64,000 nucleotides of DNA, taken from Desulfomonilaceae bacterium (GTDB taxonomy: Bacteria > Desulfobacterota > Desulfomonilia > Desulfomonilales > Desulfomonilaceae). Where the stretch lies: contig JBAZSD010000014.1 of the NCBI GenBank assembly GCA_041662605.1, positions 1 through 64,000 on the forward strand. The letters run 5' to 3'. This document shows, in pieces, positions 1-8,564 of this stretch. Within the stretch, counting starts at the first letter, position 1. Every line of letters starts with the position of its first letter. The notes below the pieces were generated by a model. That model searched no databases. It was not told where the DNA came from and saw nothing but the letters and a program-made list of their open reading frames with translations. The translations under genes and the position numbers were made by a program.

Positions 1-2
1 GG

Positions 3-296
3 TATGCTGCCCTGCCGGTGTCCCCGGTTGCCCAGGGTCCTCCTGAAGTGGTGATCTTTAATCAAGAGTTAAAAGAAGCCACTCGTGTGCTGAAGCAACA
101 GCAGAGGGAAGCTGAGCGGGCCCAGGAACAGTTAATACTTCAGCGCCGTTTAGCCGGGCAATTTGCGATGTTACAGGTCCAGGCTACTGCGCAGCACGCA
201 ATAATAGAGCAGTGGAGGAAGGCGCACGCTAGTGAACCCAACTCCTGGTCATCAATGGAGGCGAGAGGGGGCGTTCATAAAAGGCGCTTCCGCTGA
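3..296 (+). CDS. Possible 3' end of a gene cut by the window edge; helical, unrecognised
   Basis: The frame is open from the window edge to the stop at 294-296, so this may be the C-terminal part of a longer gene. The GTG at 18 is only the first possible start inside the window. The visible 92 residues are rich in Glu, Gln, Arg and Ala (a long stretch around residues 15-65 looks like a coiled coil) and then turn into Arg/Gly-rich sequence. I do not recognise a family. No ribosome-binding site is seen before the GTG, which fits a gene continuing from outside. The frame could also be chance. Confidence 0.3.
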   Translation, partial: YAALPVSPVAQGPPEVVIFNQELKEATRVLKQQQREAERAQEQLILQRRLAGQFAMLQVQATAQHAIIEQWRKAHASEPNSWSSMEARGGVHKRRFR

Positions 297-413
297 TGGT
301 TATATTTCTGATCCGAGAAATTGGATTTTTTTTTACGGAACACGTGAACAATTTTTAAGGAAGGCCAAGACAAAAAGGACATCAAACCTGAGGAACAGGA
401 GGATGTATTTAAC

Positions 414-704
414 ATGTTTGTAGTAATTATCAGTTTTCCACCAATCAAAGCAGGGAAAGACGCTGACTTTCTTGAGTGGTTTGCTTCGACAAACAAAACG
501 TTTGCAAACTATAAGGGTTTTATTGGTCGCCGCCTCTTGAAGCCTGTGAAAGGCGCCAATTATACCGCCATTGTCGAGCACGAGAGTCAGGAAACCTTCT
601 TGGCAATGCACAACAGTCCCGCCCACGACGATGCCAGCAAGGGGCTTGGGGCGTTGTTCGACGGCCACCCCTCTCCCGAGTTTTTTGAGGTGATCATCGG
701 GTAA
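414..704 (+). CDS. Antibiotic biosynthesis monooxygenase (ABM)-type small protein
   Basis: This is a 96-residue protein with the features of the ABM/dimeric alpha-beta barrel fold: an N-terminal beta strand (FVVIISFPPIKAGKD), a helix with FLEWFASTNKTF, then GFIGRRLLKP and a second strand with TAIVEHES. Members include quinol monooxygenases and heme-degrading enzymes, but most are uncharacterised, so no substrate is claimed. The ATG follows a strong Shine-Dalgarno sequence (ggaacaggaggatg, about 393-406). It lies 200 nt upstream of a diiron protein and the hydrogenase operon on the same strand. It could belong to an oxidative-stress module, but that is inference. Confidence 0.6.
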   Translation: MFVVIISFPPIKAGKDADFLEWFASTNKTFANYKGFIGRRLLKPVKGANYTAIVEHESQETFLAMHNSPAHDDASKGLGALFDGHPSPEFFEVIIG

Positions 705-903
705 GGAGCGCCGAACAGAGAAAGATGCGGAAAGAGGCAAACGAGCGAAGGCAGGAAGAGTAGGCATCTACTTCAACCCTGTCGGTTCAGAATTATGGAG
801 GTCACGACGAGCAATCCGCTTTATGCGAAGTTGGTGAATTTTGGCGTAAGGTTGAAGATGAAATTTTAGCCAAGTGTCGGCAAGCCGCTGAGGGAGAAAA
901 CCT

Positions 904-1413
904 ATGAAGTATCCTCTCTTCCGTGCCGGAGAGATCCTGGATATGGCCATCCAGATAGAGCGTCAGGGGATAAGATTTTATGAAGTGTGCGCATCATCAA
1001 CATTGCAGCAGGACGTTTTGGAGGTCTTCCGGCGCTTGATAGAGCAAGAACGTCTACATGTCGATATCTTTTCTCGTATGAAGGCAGGACTCGTCGATTA
1101 CCCGCTTCCTGAAACGTACACAGGGGAAATGCGCAGCTATGTGGATAGCCTCGTTCGGGATCAGGTATTTTACCAGACGGCGGAAGCCTCTCGGAATGCC
1201 TCCGACATCAAAGATCCGTTCAAGGCCATCGAGTTCGGTGTCGGCTTTGAGAAACGCTCAATACTCTTTTACTCCGCCATCAAGGAAGTGATTCGTGATT
1301 CCGAGACCAATGTAGTTGACGACGTGATTAACCAGGAACATGGTCACATCCGATGGCTCCTTCGGTTACGCCAAGAATTGGAGCAAGGGCAAACCGAACA
1401 AGAGCAAGAGTAA
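904..1413 (+). CDS. Ferritin-like/rubrerythrin-type diiron protein
   Basis: This 169-residue all-helical protein shows the ferritin-like four-helix pattern. Helix 1 has AIQIERQGIRFYE, helix 2 has LIEQERLHVDIF (an ExxH), helix 3 has AIEFGVGFEKRSILFYSA, and helix 4 has DVINQEHGHIRWL (ExxH). These Glu and ExxH residues are the usual diiron ligands. There is no C-terminal rubredoxin Cys4 domain, so it is the short erythrin-like type. Such proteins reduce peroxide or scavenge O2 or iron. It ends 9 nt before the hydrogenase beta gene and so is probably cotranscribed with it. Protection of the hydrogenase or its Fe-S clusters is a reasonable inference. Confidence 0.75.
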   Translation: MKYPLFRAGEILDMAIQIERQGIRFYEVCASSTLQQDVLEVFRRLIEQERLHVDIFSRMKAGLVDYPLPETYTGEMRSYVDSLVRDQVFYQTAEASRNASDIKDPFKAIEFGVGFEKRSILFYSAIKEVIRDSETNVVDDVINQEHGHIRWLLRLRQELEQGQTEQEQE

Positions 1414-1422
1414 GGAGTGGGC

Positions 1423-2472
1423 ATGCAAACCTATGTAGTCTCACATGAAGATTGGAGCCTTTTCCTGGATCGTATCATGGAAGACTGGACGGTCGTCGGG
1501 CCAAGGCAGAGGCCGGATCAGCCAGGGTTTCACTATTTCGATCAGGTGAAAGGTCCGCTGGATCTGACGCTAGACTACACAACCACAACGATCCCCCCCA
1601 AAAAAGTGTTTTTCCCTCCGACAGAGAACCTGTTCCGCTTCACTGAGGGCAATCCGCCGTCAATAGACGTCGTCTGCGAGACAACCCCGTTCCTTCTCAT
1701 CGGTGTTCATCCTTGCGATCTGGCGGCGATAGACGCTTTAGACGCTGCATACTCATGTCCCCCAGCCGAGATGCGATGGGCCGTACAAAGAAAACGAGCA
1801 ACCATTATCGGCATTGATTGCCTGCCTGATGAGTATTGTTTTTGCGCTTCAATCGGAACCAGCGAATCCCGCAAAACCTGCGATCTGTTTCTGACACCGA
1901 TCGACGGCGCCTATTTCATCGAGATACACACGGCGGCCGGTGAAAAGACGCTGAAAACTGCCCGAAAAGTTCCGGCGCAGGCCCGGCACTTGGAAGAAGT
2001 CAAGCGCTGGCGTTCGGAAAAAGTTGCACGTACAACCGCTTCGTTGGATTCGCCGATAGCCGAATTTGCAGACATTCTTGACCGTGGTGGGCTGACACCC
2101 GTATGGCAAGAGGTTGCGTCACGGTGTTACAGTTGCGGATCGTGCAACACAACCTGTCCCACCTGTTTCTGTTTCAGCATGGACGACGAATTCGACCTGA
2201 CGCTTGCAGGCGGTGTAAGGAGACGTTCATGGGATTCTTGTCAACTGCTGGAGTTCGCTCTTGTTGCAGGCGGACACAACTTTCGTGGAGAACGTTGGCA
2301 ACGGGTGAGGCACCGTTGGCACAGGAAATTCCTATATCTGTACAGGAGGTTGGGCCGTCCTTATTGCACCGGTTGCGGTCGATGCAGCCGCGCGTGCGCC
2401 GCAGACATCAATATAGTGGATGTTTCCAATCAACTCATAAGCTATTCCCAAAAAGGGGGTCACAATGCCTGA
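1423..2472 (+). CDS. hydB: [NiFe] hydrogenase/sulfhydrogenase beta subunit (Fe-S electron transfer)
   Basis: The 349-residue protein has two cysteine-rich regions near the C-terminus: CYSCGSCNTTCPTCFCF and CTGCGRCSRACAADINI. This is the 4Fe-4S arrangement of HydB/HyhB, which passes electrons between the hydrogenase module and the flavin subunit in group 3b cytoplasmic hydrogenases. The N-terminal half also resembles other 4Fe-4S dicluster subunits (VGVHPCDLAAIDALD). The ATG at 1423 is preferred over the in-frame GTG at 1417 because the Shine-Dalgarno aaggag sits at 1412-1417. The gene overlaps hydG by 8 nt. The order beta-gamma-delta-alpha matches the sulfhydrogenase I operon known from Pyrococcus. 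Confidence 0.85.
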   Translation: MQTYVVSHEDWSLFLDRIMEDWTVVGPRQRPDQPGFHYFDQVKGPLDLTLDYTTTTIPPKKVFFPPTENLFRFTEGNPPSIDVVCETTPFLLIGVHPCDLAAIDALDAAYSCPPAEMRWAVQRKRATIIGIDCLPDEYCFCASIGTSESRKTCDLFLTPIDGAYFIEIHTAAGEKTLKTARKVPAQARHLEEVKRWRSEKVARTTASLDSPIAEFADILDRGGLTPVWQEVASRCYSCGSCNTTCPTCFCFSMDDEFDLTLAGGVRRRSWDSCQLLEFALVAGGHNFRGERWQRVRHRWHRKFLYLYRRLGRPYCTGCGRCSRACAADINIVDVSNQLISYSQKGGHNA

Positions 2473-3352
2473 AAGTGTCTCCAAGAGACCCGATCTAGGC
2501 CAAGGTGTGTTCTATAAGCCGGAATTGGCGAAAGTCGTCAGGGCATACCAGATGAGACCCACTGAAGCTTTCCTGGAAATAGAACTAGCTGACGGCCGCC
2601 CATTGAACCATCAGCCCGGACAATTCGTCATGGTATCCGTATTCGGCCACGGCGAAGCCCCGATATCAATTTGCTCTTCTCCGTCTCAGGAGGAAAGCTT
2701 TGAAATCTGCGTCAGGGCAGTGGGCAATTTGAGTAGAGCCGTCGACGCTGTGTGCGCTGGCGATTGGCTCGGCATCAGGGGGCCCTACGGCAGAGGCTTT
2801 CCGGTCTCTGAGATGAGAGGTCGAGACGTCCTTGCCATAGCTGGGGGCATCGGTTTGGCTCCTCTCAGGTCTCTCATAACGTACGTGCTGGATAACCGCG
2901 AAGATTACCGCCGTCTTATCGTGGTTTACGGCGCAAGAAGCCCTTCCACCCTTCTTTTTCAGGATGACATGGAGCAGTGGTCCAAAGCTCCGGACGTGAC
3001 GGTATACATTACCGTGGATCAACCGGATGACACATGGAAGGGGAGAACGGGCGTATTAACATTGCCTCTTCGAGAAATAGAATTTAATTCCGGCAAGGGC
3101 ATGGTGGTTGCAGCAGTCGGGCCTCCCGTGATGTACCGATTTGTTGCGATGGAATTGCTTGGAAGGGGACTGAGCGAGGATCAGATATACTTCTCGCTGG
3201 AAAGGCAATTCAGATGTGGGATCGGGAAATGTGGTCATTGCCAGCTTAACGACGTCTATGTATGTCAGGACGGACCGGTGTTCCGCTATTCTGAACTCCT
3301 GGGCCGCACGGAAGCCGTGGAAGCTTGGGCGCCTGAAAAGGATCAGGATTAG
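2465..3352 (+). CDS. hydG: Hydrogenase gamma subunit, FAD/NAD(P)-binding 2Fe-2S reductase
   Basis: This 295-residue protein has the ferredoxin-NADP reductase/PyrK architecture. The FAD domain covers about residues 15-110 and includes PGQFVMVSVFG. The NAD(P)-binding domain follows with IAGGIGLAPLRSLI. A C-terminal 2Fe-2S site has the pattern Cx4Cx2Cx8C (CGIGKCGHCQLNDVYVC). In group 3b enzymes this subunit exchanges electrons with NADP(H). The ATG overlaps the end of hydB and is preceded by aaaggggg, so translation is probably coupled. Confidence 0.88.
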   Translation: MPESVSKRPDLGQGVFYKPELAKVVRAYQMRPTEAFLEIELADGRPLNHQPGQFVMVSVFGHGEAPISICSSPSQEESFEICVRAVGNLSRAVDAVCAGDWLGIRGPYGRGFPVSEMRGRDVLAIAGGIGLAPLRSLITYVLDNREDYRRLIVVYGARSPSTLLFQDDMEQWSKAPDVTVYITVDQPDDTWKGRTGVLTLPLREIEFNSGKGMVVAAVGPPVMYRFVAMELLGRGLSEDQIYFSLERQFRCGIGKCGHCQLNDVYVCQDGPVFRYSELLGRTEAVEAWAPEKDQD

Positions 3353-3373
3353 GGCTTGCAAGGGAGCAATCTC

Positions 3374-4222
3374 ATGAAGGGAAGTATCAAGCCTCGTGTA
3401 GCTTTCTTCGACTTCGCCTGTTGCGAAGGGTGTCAATTGACTGTTCTGCAGCTTGAAGAAAAGCTGCTGGAAATGCTCAATCATGTCGAAATAGTGGCTT
3501 GGCGCGAGGTCATGACAGATGAAAGCCAAGACTATGACATAGCTTTTTGTGAAGGAAGTATAACGAGACACGAGGATGTAGACCGCATAAAACGAATTCG
3601 AGAAACAGCCAAGACCCTCGTGTCTCTCGGAGCGTGCGCCAGCATCGGTTGCCACAATGCGCTGAAAAACACTAGACCAATGGAAGAGATGCTCAAAGTT
3701 GTATACGGCAGTGAGTGGCGTCACTTCGAAACCATGCCTGCACGCCCGATTACTGCGGTCGTCCCCGTTGATTATCAGATTCAAGGATGTCCTGTCAGCT
3801 TGCCTGAATTCTTGACAGTATTCAAACACATCATCACAGGACAAACCTATTATCCGCCAAATCAGCCGGTGTGCGTAGAATGCAAGCTTAATGACCATCT
3901 CTGCGTGTACGAGAAAGGTGAGGTGTGCCTTGGACCGCTCACCCGCTGCGGATGCAATGCGATCTGCACCGCCTACGGGGATCCATGCCGGGGATGCCGT
4001 GGCTTCATGGATCAGGCCAACCTCGAAGCCACAGCGATGGCTCTCTCCCGTGAACGGCTCCACTCGATTATGGATGTGGTAGCGAAAAAGCATCCTCTCA
4101 CAGCAGAGGAAATCCTGGACAAATTCTCGATATATAACAATTGGCCGGAATTGGGACGTAAGGAGTTTTCCAGTCATGGCGAAGGACGCTCAGATAAAAT
4201 TGCGCCACATGACAAGGGTTGA
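3374..4222 (+). CDS. hydD: [NiFe] hydrogenase small (delta) subunit
   Basis: The protein is 282 residues from the chosen ATG. It starts with the proximal cluster motif DFACCEGCQ, followed by further cysteines in LGACASIGC and VQGCP-like context (IQGCPVS), and a Cys-rich C-terminal half (CVECKLNDHLC, CLGPLTRCGCNAIC, CRGCRG). This is the NADH-dehydrogenase-20-kDa-like small subunit of cytoplasmic hydrogenases, which carries the Fe-S relay next to the NiFe site. The ATG at 3374 is chosen over the TTG at 3356 because agggag lies 8 nt upstream of it. The last 47 nt overlap the start of hydA in another frame, which suggests tight coupling. Confidence 0.86.
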   Translation: MKGSIKPRVAFFDFACCEGCQLTVLQLEEKLLEMLNHVEIVAWREVMTDESQDYDIAFCEGSITRHEDVDRIKRIRETAKTLVSLGACASIGCHNALKNTRPMEEMLKVVYGSEWRHFETMPARPITAVVPVDYQIQGCPVSLPEFLTVFKHIITGQTYYPPNQPVCVECKLNDHLCVYEKGEVCLGPLTRCGCNAICTAYGDPCRGCRGFMDQANLEATAMALSRERLHSIMDVVAKKHPLTAEEILDKFSIYNNWPELGRKEFSSHGEGRSDKIAPHDKG

Positions 4223-5465
4223 GGGACACGGCGATATCATCGCTGAGATTAAAGACGGCAGCCTGGTGGATGTTCGATTTGCCGTAGTTGAAGCGCCACG
4301 TCTCTTTGAAGCGTTCCTGGTGGGACGGACCTATGACGAGGTTGTTCATTGTGCGCCCAGGATTTGCGGAATCTGTTCGGTTAGCCACAAGTGCGCTGCC
4401 CTGAAAGCGACCGAAACTGCTCTGGGTGTAGAAGTCACCGAGCAGACGCTTTTGCTGCGGCGGCTCGCTTTTCACGGAGAAGTTATAAGCAGTCATATTT
4501 TGCATATCTACTTTCTGGCGGCGCCTGACTTCTTCGGTGTCTCCAGTGTATTTCCACTAGTTGAAACCGCTCCGGACGTCGTGCGGCGAGCTATGCGCAT
4601 GAAAAGGCTCGCATACGACCTGTGCGACGTTACGCTTGGAAGGCATACACATCCGGTAGCGATGACTATCGGTGGTTTCAGCTTTGTACATTCGGAGAAG
4701 AGGCTTGCCGCGATGAGAGATCGCCTGGTGGATGGCCTGGAAGATATAAAGGTTACCGTAAAGCTGTTCAAGACCGTAGATTACCCTAAATTCGAGCGTG
4801 AAACTGAGTACGTTTCCCTCAGGAGCCCCACGCGCTACGCCTTTTATGATGGTGACCTGTTCTCCAGCGATGGCGAATGCGTGCCAGCCGGCAGGTACCG
4901 CGATTACATCCATGAGCGGGTTGTTCCTTATTCCACCGCCAAGCACGCTTCCTGGAGTCGGCCGCAGTACATGGTGGGAGCCTTGGCTCGTGTCAATAAC
5001 AACCACGACCAACTCAGTTCTCTCGCCTTGGAAGCCGCCCATGATCTGGGAATTACCGCGCCATGCTTCAATCCGTTTGCCAACACTCTCGCGCAGATTG
5101 TCGAATGCGCCCATTGCCTGGAGGACAGTATTCACATTATAGACATGCTACTTGAGCGGGGAATAAGGGCCGGAGAAGAGCAGGCTGCGGTTTCGCCTCG
5201 TGAAGGAAGAGGAGTAGGAGCTGTAGAGGCCCCTCGCGGCACTCTGTTTCACGAGTATGAATACGGCCCAAATGGCAAATGCCTGACGGCTAACCTGGTT
5301 ATTCCCACCGCACAAAACCTGGCAAACCTCGAAGCGGATATGCGAGCGTACGTGCCTGCGATTATCGAACAAAGCGAGGAATCCATCACCCATCAGTTGG
5401 AAATGCTGGCACGAGCCTACGATCCTTGCATTTCCTGTTCTACACACATGATTTTGGCTATGTGA
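4176..5465 (+). CDS. hydA: [NiFe] hydrogenase large (alpha) subunit
   Basis: This 429-residue catalytic subunit has the N-terminal motif RICGICSVSH (Cys64 and Cys67) and the C-terminal motif DPCISCSTH (Cys418, Cys421, His424). These four cysteines bind the NiFe site. Only five residues (MILAM) follow the last His. That resembles the very short maturation tail of the Pyrococcus sulfhydrogenase alpha subunit rather than the 15-residue tails of many uptake hydrogenases. The ATG has aaggag 11 nt upstream and lies inside hydD. With hydBGD it forms a soluble H2:NAD(P)+ oxidoreductase. No maturation (hyp) genes or endopeptidase gene lie in this window. Confidence 0.9.
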   Translation: MAKDAQIKLRHMTRVEGHGDIIAEIKDGSLVDVRFAVVEAPRLFEAFLVGRTYDEVVHCAPRICGICSVSHKCAALKATETALGVEVTEQTLLLRRLAFHGEVISSHILHIYFLAAPDFFGVSSVFPLVETAPDVVRRAMRMKRLAYDLCDVTLGRHTHPVAMTIGGFSFVHSEKRLAAMRDRLVDGLEDIKVTVKLFKTVDYPKFERETEYVSLRSPTRYAFYDGDLFSSDGECVPAGRYRDYIHERVVPYSTAKHASWSRPQYMVGALARVNNNHDQLSSLALEAAHDLGITAPCFNPFANTLAQIVECAHCLEDSIHIIDMLLERGIRAGEEQAAVSPREGRGVGAVEAPRGTLFHEYEYGPNGKCLTANLVIPTAQNLANLEADMRAYVPAIIEQSEESITHQLEMLARAYDPCISCSTHMILAM

Positions 5466-5570
5466 GGTTTGAAACGATCAGTTCTTGTTTTCCGCTGGAC
5501 CGTTACGTATCGGAGACGACCTTCCTGCATCTAAGCGCCATAGATAGCTATATGAATAAGGAGGCGGACT

Positions 5571-5684
5571 ATGGATTGGCAAGCGCTCATCAGTTTCGCA
5601 GTTGTGATATTTGCGGTAGCCGGCTTCTTTTTCCTGGCGCGAACGCTATGGTCGATATGGCGAGCGAAACAAATATTGAAATAA
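5571..5684 (+). CDS. 37-residue single-span membrane protein downstream of the hydrogenase
   Basis: A short ORF starts at ATG 5571 behind a near-perfect Shine-Dalgarno (aaggagg at 5558-5564). It encodes 37 residues: a short polar start, a hydrophobic span of about 20 residues (roughly positions 6-24, FAVVIFAVAGFFFL), and a basic tail containing RTLWSIWRAKQ. The positive tail after the span predicts N-out/C-in topology. It lies 105 nt after hydA on the same strand and before a convergent gene. I do not recognise a family. Membrane anchoring of the otherwise soluble hydrogenase is possible but is speculation. Confidence 0.6.
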   Translation: MDWQALISFAVVIFAVAGFFFLARTLWSIWRAKQILK

Positions 5685-5779
5685 TTCTATGATTTCCCTG
5701 AGGCGCACTCCACGGACCGGGGTTGTCTCAGGTCCATGATGGCTTTAGCCATTGTTCATGGTTTGACTGCGGCCTTGTC

Positions 5780-7588
5780 TCACTCCATTTCCGCAAGGGC
5801 TACCGCAGCCTGGATAAGAGACAAATGCGTTAACGCCTGGGGGAAATTTCCGAGCATCTCATTGGAAATAGTGTCGTATTCCTCTGAAAACAGACCCAGG
5901 TCGTTGCCGGTAGCCAGGGCACGCTCAAAGATCTCGCATGCGTGGTCTCGTCGGCCCTGACGAGCCAGGCATTCCGCAAGCCAGAAAGAGCAGGGCAGGA
6001 AAACCCCTTCAGAGCCCGGCAACCCATCGTCGTAGGGGACATAGCGGCGCAGTAGACCGCCTTCTTCTAGCTCCTCCCACACAGCGTCGGTGGTACGGAT
6101 CATGCGTTCGTCATTGTAATCCACGAAATCACAGCCAGGGAGCAAAAGCAGGGACGCATCCATAACGTGATGATCAAACGCCTGCGCAAAAGCTCCCCGG
6201 TTCGAGTCGTAGCCTTTTGTTTCAACAGCCAAGCGCACCTTATCTCGTGTTTTTTTCCATTTATCCAAGGGGGCTTGACGACCGGTTTCCTCAGCCAACT
6301 TGATTCCACGATCCAGGGCGTTCCAGCACTTCACTTTGGAGTATACGAAATGACGGGGCTCACCGCGCAGTTCCCAGATGCTACGGTCCGGGCGCTGCCA
6401 GGATCCGACGACAGCATCTACCACTTCAACAAGAAACTCCCAGTAGTCGTCGTCAGGGGATTCGCCGCGGTTGTGCCATCGGTAAGCGAGATCCAGCAGG
6501 TCACCGTAGGTATCCAATTGACTCTGTCTCCAAGCGTCGTTCCCCACCCGTACTGGCTTGGAACCACGATAACCTTCCAGTCTTGCGATTTCGTTTTCAG
6601 GGAGCCAGCGTTCCCCGCCAAGCCCGAAAACTATCTGGAGTTGGTCGGCGCTCGCTGCGCTCCTTTCAATAAACCGGCGAAACCCGTTGGCCTCTTTCAC
6701 ATAGCCGACTTCCGCCAAAGAATTCACCGTGAAGCAGGAATCGCGAATCCAGGAGAAGCGATAGTCCCAGTTGCGGCAACCACCCTGATGTTCAGGTAAC
6801 GAAGTAGTGGCTGCAGCGGCTATGGCCCCGGTGGGCGCATTGGTGAGACCCTTGAGGATCATGGCCGACCGTTTGGTTTGGCCCGAATATTGGCCTTTGA
6901 ATCTGCCCTTGTTACACCAGGAGCGCCACCATGAGATAGTCCCTTCCAGACGGCCGCTCAGTTCGTCTTCGCCCGGAATCTCCACCAGCCCTTCGTCAAT
7001 GTCCTCCGGCTTCCTGAACATGATAGACAGGTAGGCCCGTGATCCTTTCTCCGTGACACATGAGCCCTCCAGCTTATGGCGATATTTCAGTTCCAGATGA
7101 GCGTTACTGGAGATCACGAGCCCGTGGCTGCCGCCGATGGCGAGGAAATTCCCACGTTCGTCCCTGCGAATCCAAGGTCTCACCGCTCCATAGCCAAAAC
7201 GGGGTTCTACGTCTATCCTAAGTTCCACCGTCCCTTTCACTCCATCTATAGACCGGAGAATCTGCTGATACGGCTCATGTTGTCCTCCCTCACGCATGGT
7301 GAAGCAGTCGCGGACGCGGGCTTCGCCATCGTCTGTAATAAAGGTAGTTTCGAGAATCATCGAGGAGTCCAGGTATTGTCGTGTAGCTTCGAATTTTTTC
7401 ACCGGGACAATCTGACAGTATCCTCCGTCGCGCCAGTCTAGAATGCGGCCGAAGCAACTTGCGGAGTCCATTCTCGGCGTGCAGAGCCAATCAATAGACG
7501 CAACGCTGGATACCAGTGCGCATGAGTGGCAGTCCGCTATAAATCCGTAATCGGCAATGGGTGGGTATACGCTGGTAATCATTTGCAT
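5780..7588 (-). CDS. Glycoside hydrolase family 15 (glucoamylase/trehalase-like)
   Basis: The 602-residue protein has an N-terminal beta-sandwich part (about 1-225) and a C-terminal (alpha/alpha)6 barrel. GH15 hallmarks are WDYRFSWIRDS (about 274-284), the acid region IWELRGEPRHFVYSK with Glu406, and the base region FSEEYD with Glu569/Glu570. It is closest in style to bacterial GH15 proteins, which include trehalases and alpha-glucosidases; exact substrate is unknown. No signal peptide is seen, so it is probably cytoplasmic and acts on storage glycan or trehalose. The alternative start six bases downstream (third residue) is equally possible. It converges with the hydrogenase operon. Confidence 0.85.
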   Translation of the reverse strand: MQMITSVYPPIADYGFIADCHSCALVSSVASIDWLCTPRMDSASCFGRILDWRDGGYCQIVPVKKFEATRQYLDSSMILETTFITDDGEARVRDCFTMREGGQHEPYQQILRSIDGVKGTVELRIDVEPRFGYGAVRPWIRRDERGNFLAIGGSHGLVISSNAHLELKYRHKLEGSCVTEKGSRAYLSIMFRKPEDIDEGLVEIPGEDELSGRLEGTISWWRSWCNKGRFKGQYSGQTKRSAMILKGLTNAPTGAIAAAATTSLPEHQGGCRNWDYRFSWIRDSCFTVNSLAEVGYVKEANGFRRFIERSAASADQLQIVFGLGGERWLPENEIARLEGYRGSKPVRVGNDAWRQSQLDTYGDLLDLAYRWHNRGESPDDDYWEFLVEVVDAVVGSWQRPDRSIWELRGEPRHFVYSKVKCWNALDRGIKLAEETGRQAPLDKWKKTRDKVRLAVETKGYDSNRGAFAQAFDHHVMDASLLLLPGCDFVDYNDERMIRTTDAVWEELEEGGLLRRYVPYDDGLPGSEGVFLPCSFWLAECLARQGRRDHACEIFERALATGNDLGLFSEEYDTISNEMLGNFPQALTHLSLIQAAVALAEME

Positions 7589-8092
7589 AATGTGCCCAAT
7601 CCTTTCTATTGCGAACCAAGATGGCAGCCTTCTTCAACAATCGGAAGAGGTGGTTTTGTCAGTTACTTGAGCCGGAATTATGCGGCTGTCCTGACATTTG
7701 TATAGTCTTCGGGCCGCTAACCTGTAAAGCAATATCCTGAAAATCACTGTTGATTTTCTGCCTCTTTCTTCTGTGAGATCAGTCGTTTCTATAAGCCGCC
7801 TTCGGCATTTGCCGGTAAATGGTCTGCGAGCCGAATGACCGACTTTAGGGAACTCCCGGGCTATGCTTCTACACCACATCGCCTACTATGCGAGGCCTGT
7901 CTTGAGTTTGCGTGTACCCAAGTTTATCCTTAATATATAAGAATGGCGCATTAAAGCCCTGATGGCGCAATATCTTTAACAAAGATCCAGAATGGGACTT
8001 TCTGAACCATAGATCCCATGAGGACGCTGAGACCTGATTACAGATCATTAACCATGGTCCGTTAGCCCATCATTGTTGAAGGAGGGATTAAG
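7589..8092. other. Intergenic stretch of about 500 bases
   Basis: This region lies between the divergent starts of the GH15 gene and the small gene at 8093. I see only low-quality frames and no convincing RNA, repeat or insertion sequence. The last 20 bases contain the ribosome-binding site of the next gene. Promoters for both directions presumably sit here, but I cannot place them with confidence. Confidence 0.4.
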
Positions 8093-8335
8093 ATGATAAA
8101 TCAGACAGATCGCGACGGAACAACGGAAACGCTCGTCAAAGAGATTGACGCACAAATAGAAGAGTTAACGCAATGCGCTAGAGACGCGGCGCCTGAACTG
8201 AGAAAAGAATGCGAAGATAAAATTAGCTTACTGATTGCCAATCGCGAGGGTATTAGGCGTGGGTTGCTGCGGCTTAACGAAGCGGGGGAATTATGCTCAT
8301 CGTGTCCATCGGAGCAAGTCGAACATCTTGGGTAA
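8093..8335 (+). CDS. Small acidic helical protein, unrecognised
   Basis: This 80-residue protein starts at an ATG with a strong ribosome-binding site (gaaggaggg, about 8079-8087). Residues 12-62 are predicted helical with heptad-like spacing of Leu, Ile and Ala. The C-terminal tail has a CSSC motif at about residues 68-71. I recognise no family. The CxxC could be redox-active or bind metal, but a single pair is weak evidence. It may be transcribed with the DUF488 gene 230 nt downstream. Confidence 0.55.
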   Translation: MINQTDRDGTTETLVKEIDAQIEELTQCARDAAPELRKECEDKISLLIANREGIRRGLLRLNEAGELCSSCPSEQVEHLG

Positions 8336-8564
8336 GTGAAGATGAAGACAGAGTTCACCAGCTCAGGTCACGAGGCTCGGCCCAGTGGGAGCCCGATAAA
8401 ATATCATTGGGCTGTAAATTAACACATGTGAAAAAGAGTAGGAAGATGTGTTGCAAAACGTGTCTCCGGGTGACTTTGGAGGATAACACCCGGAATACGT
8501 TTGAGAAACACGGTTGGGTAAAGTTCTAGATCGTGCAGTCGTTTTCCTGAAGGCAAGAAAACCT

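Noticed and set aside
735..903. 25-codon frame (start near 796) between the ABM and diiron protein genes
   Set aside because: No ribosome-binding site and no conserved feature. It is most likely a chance frame.
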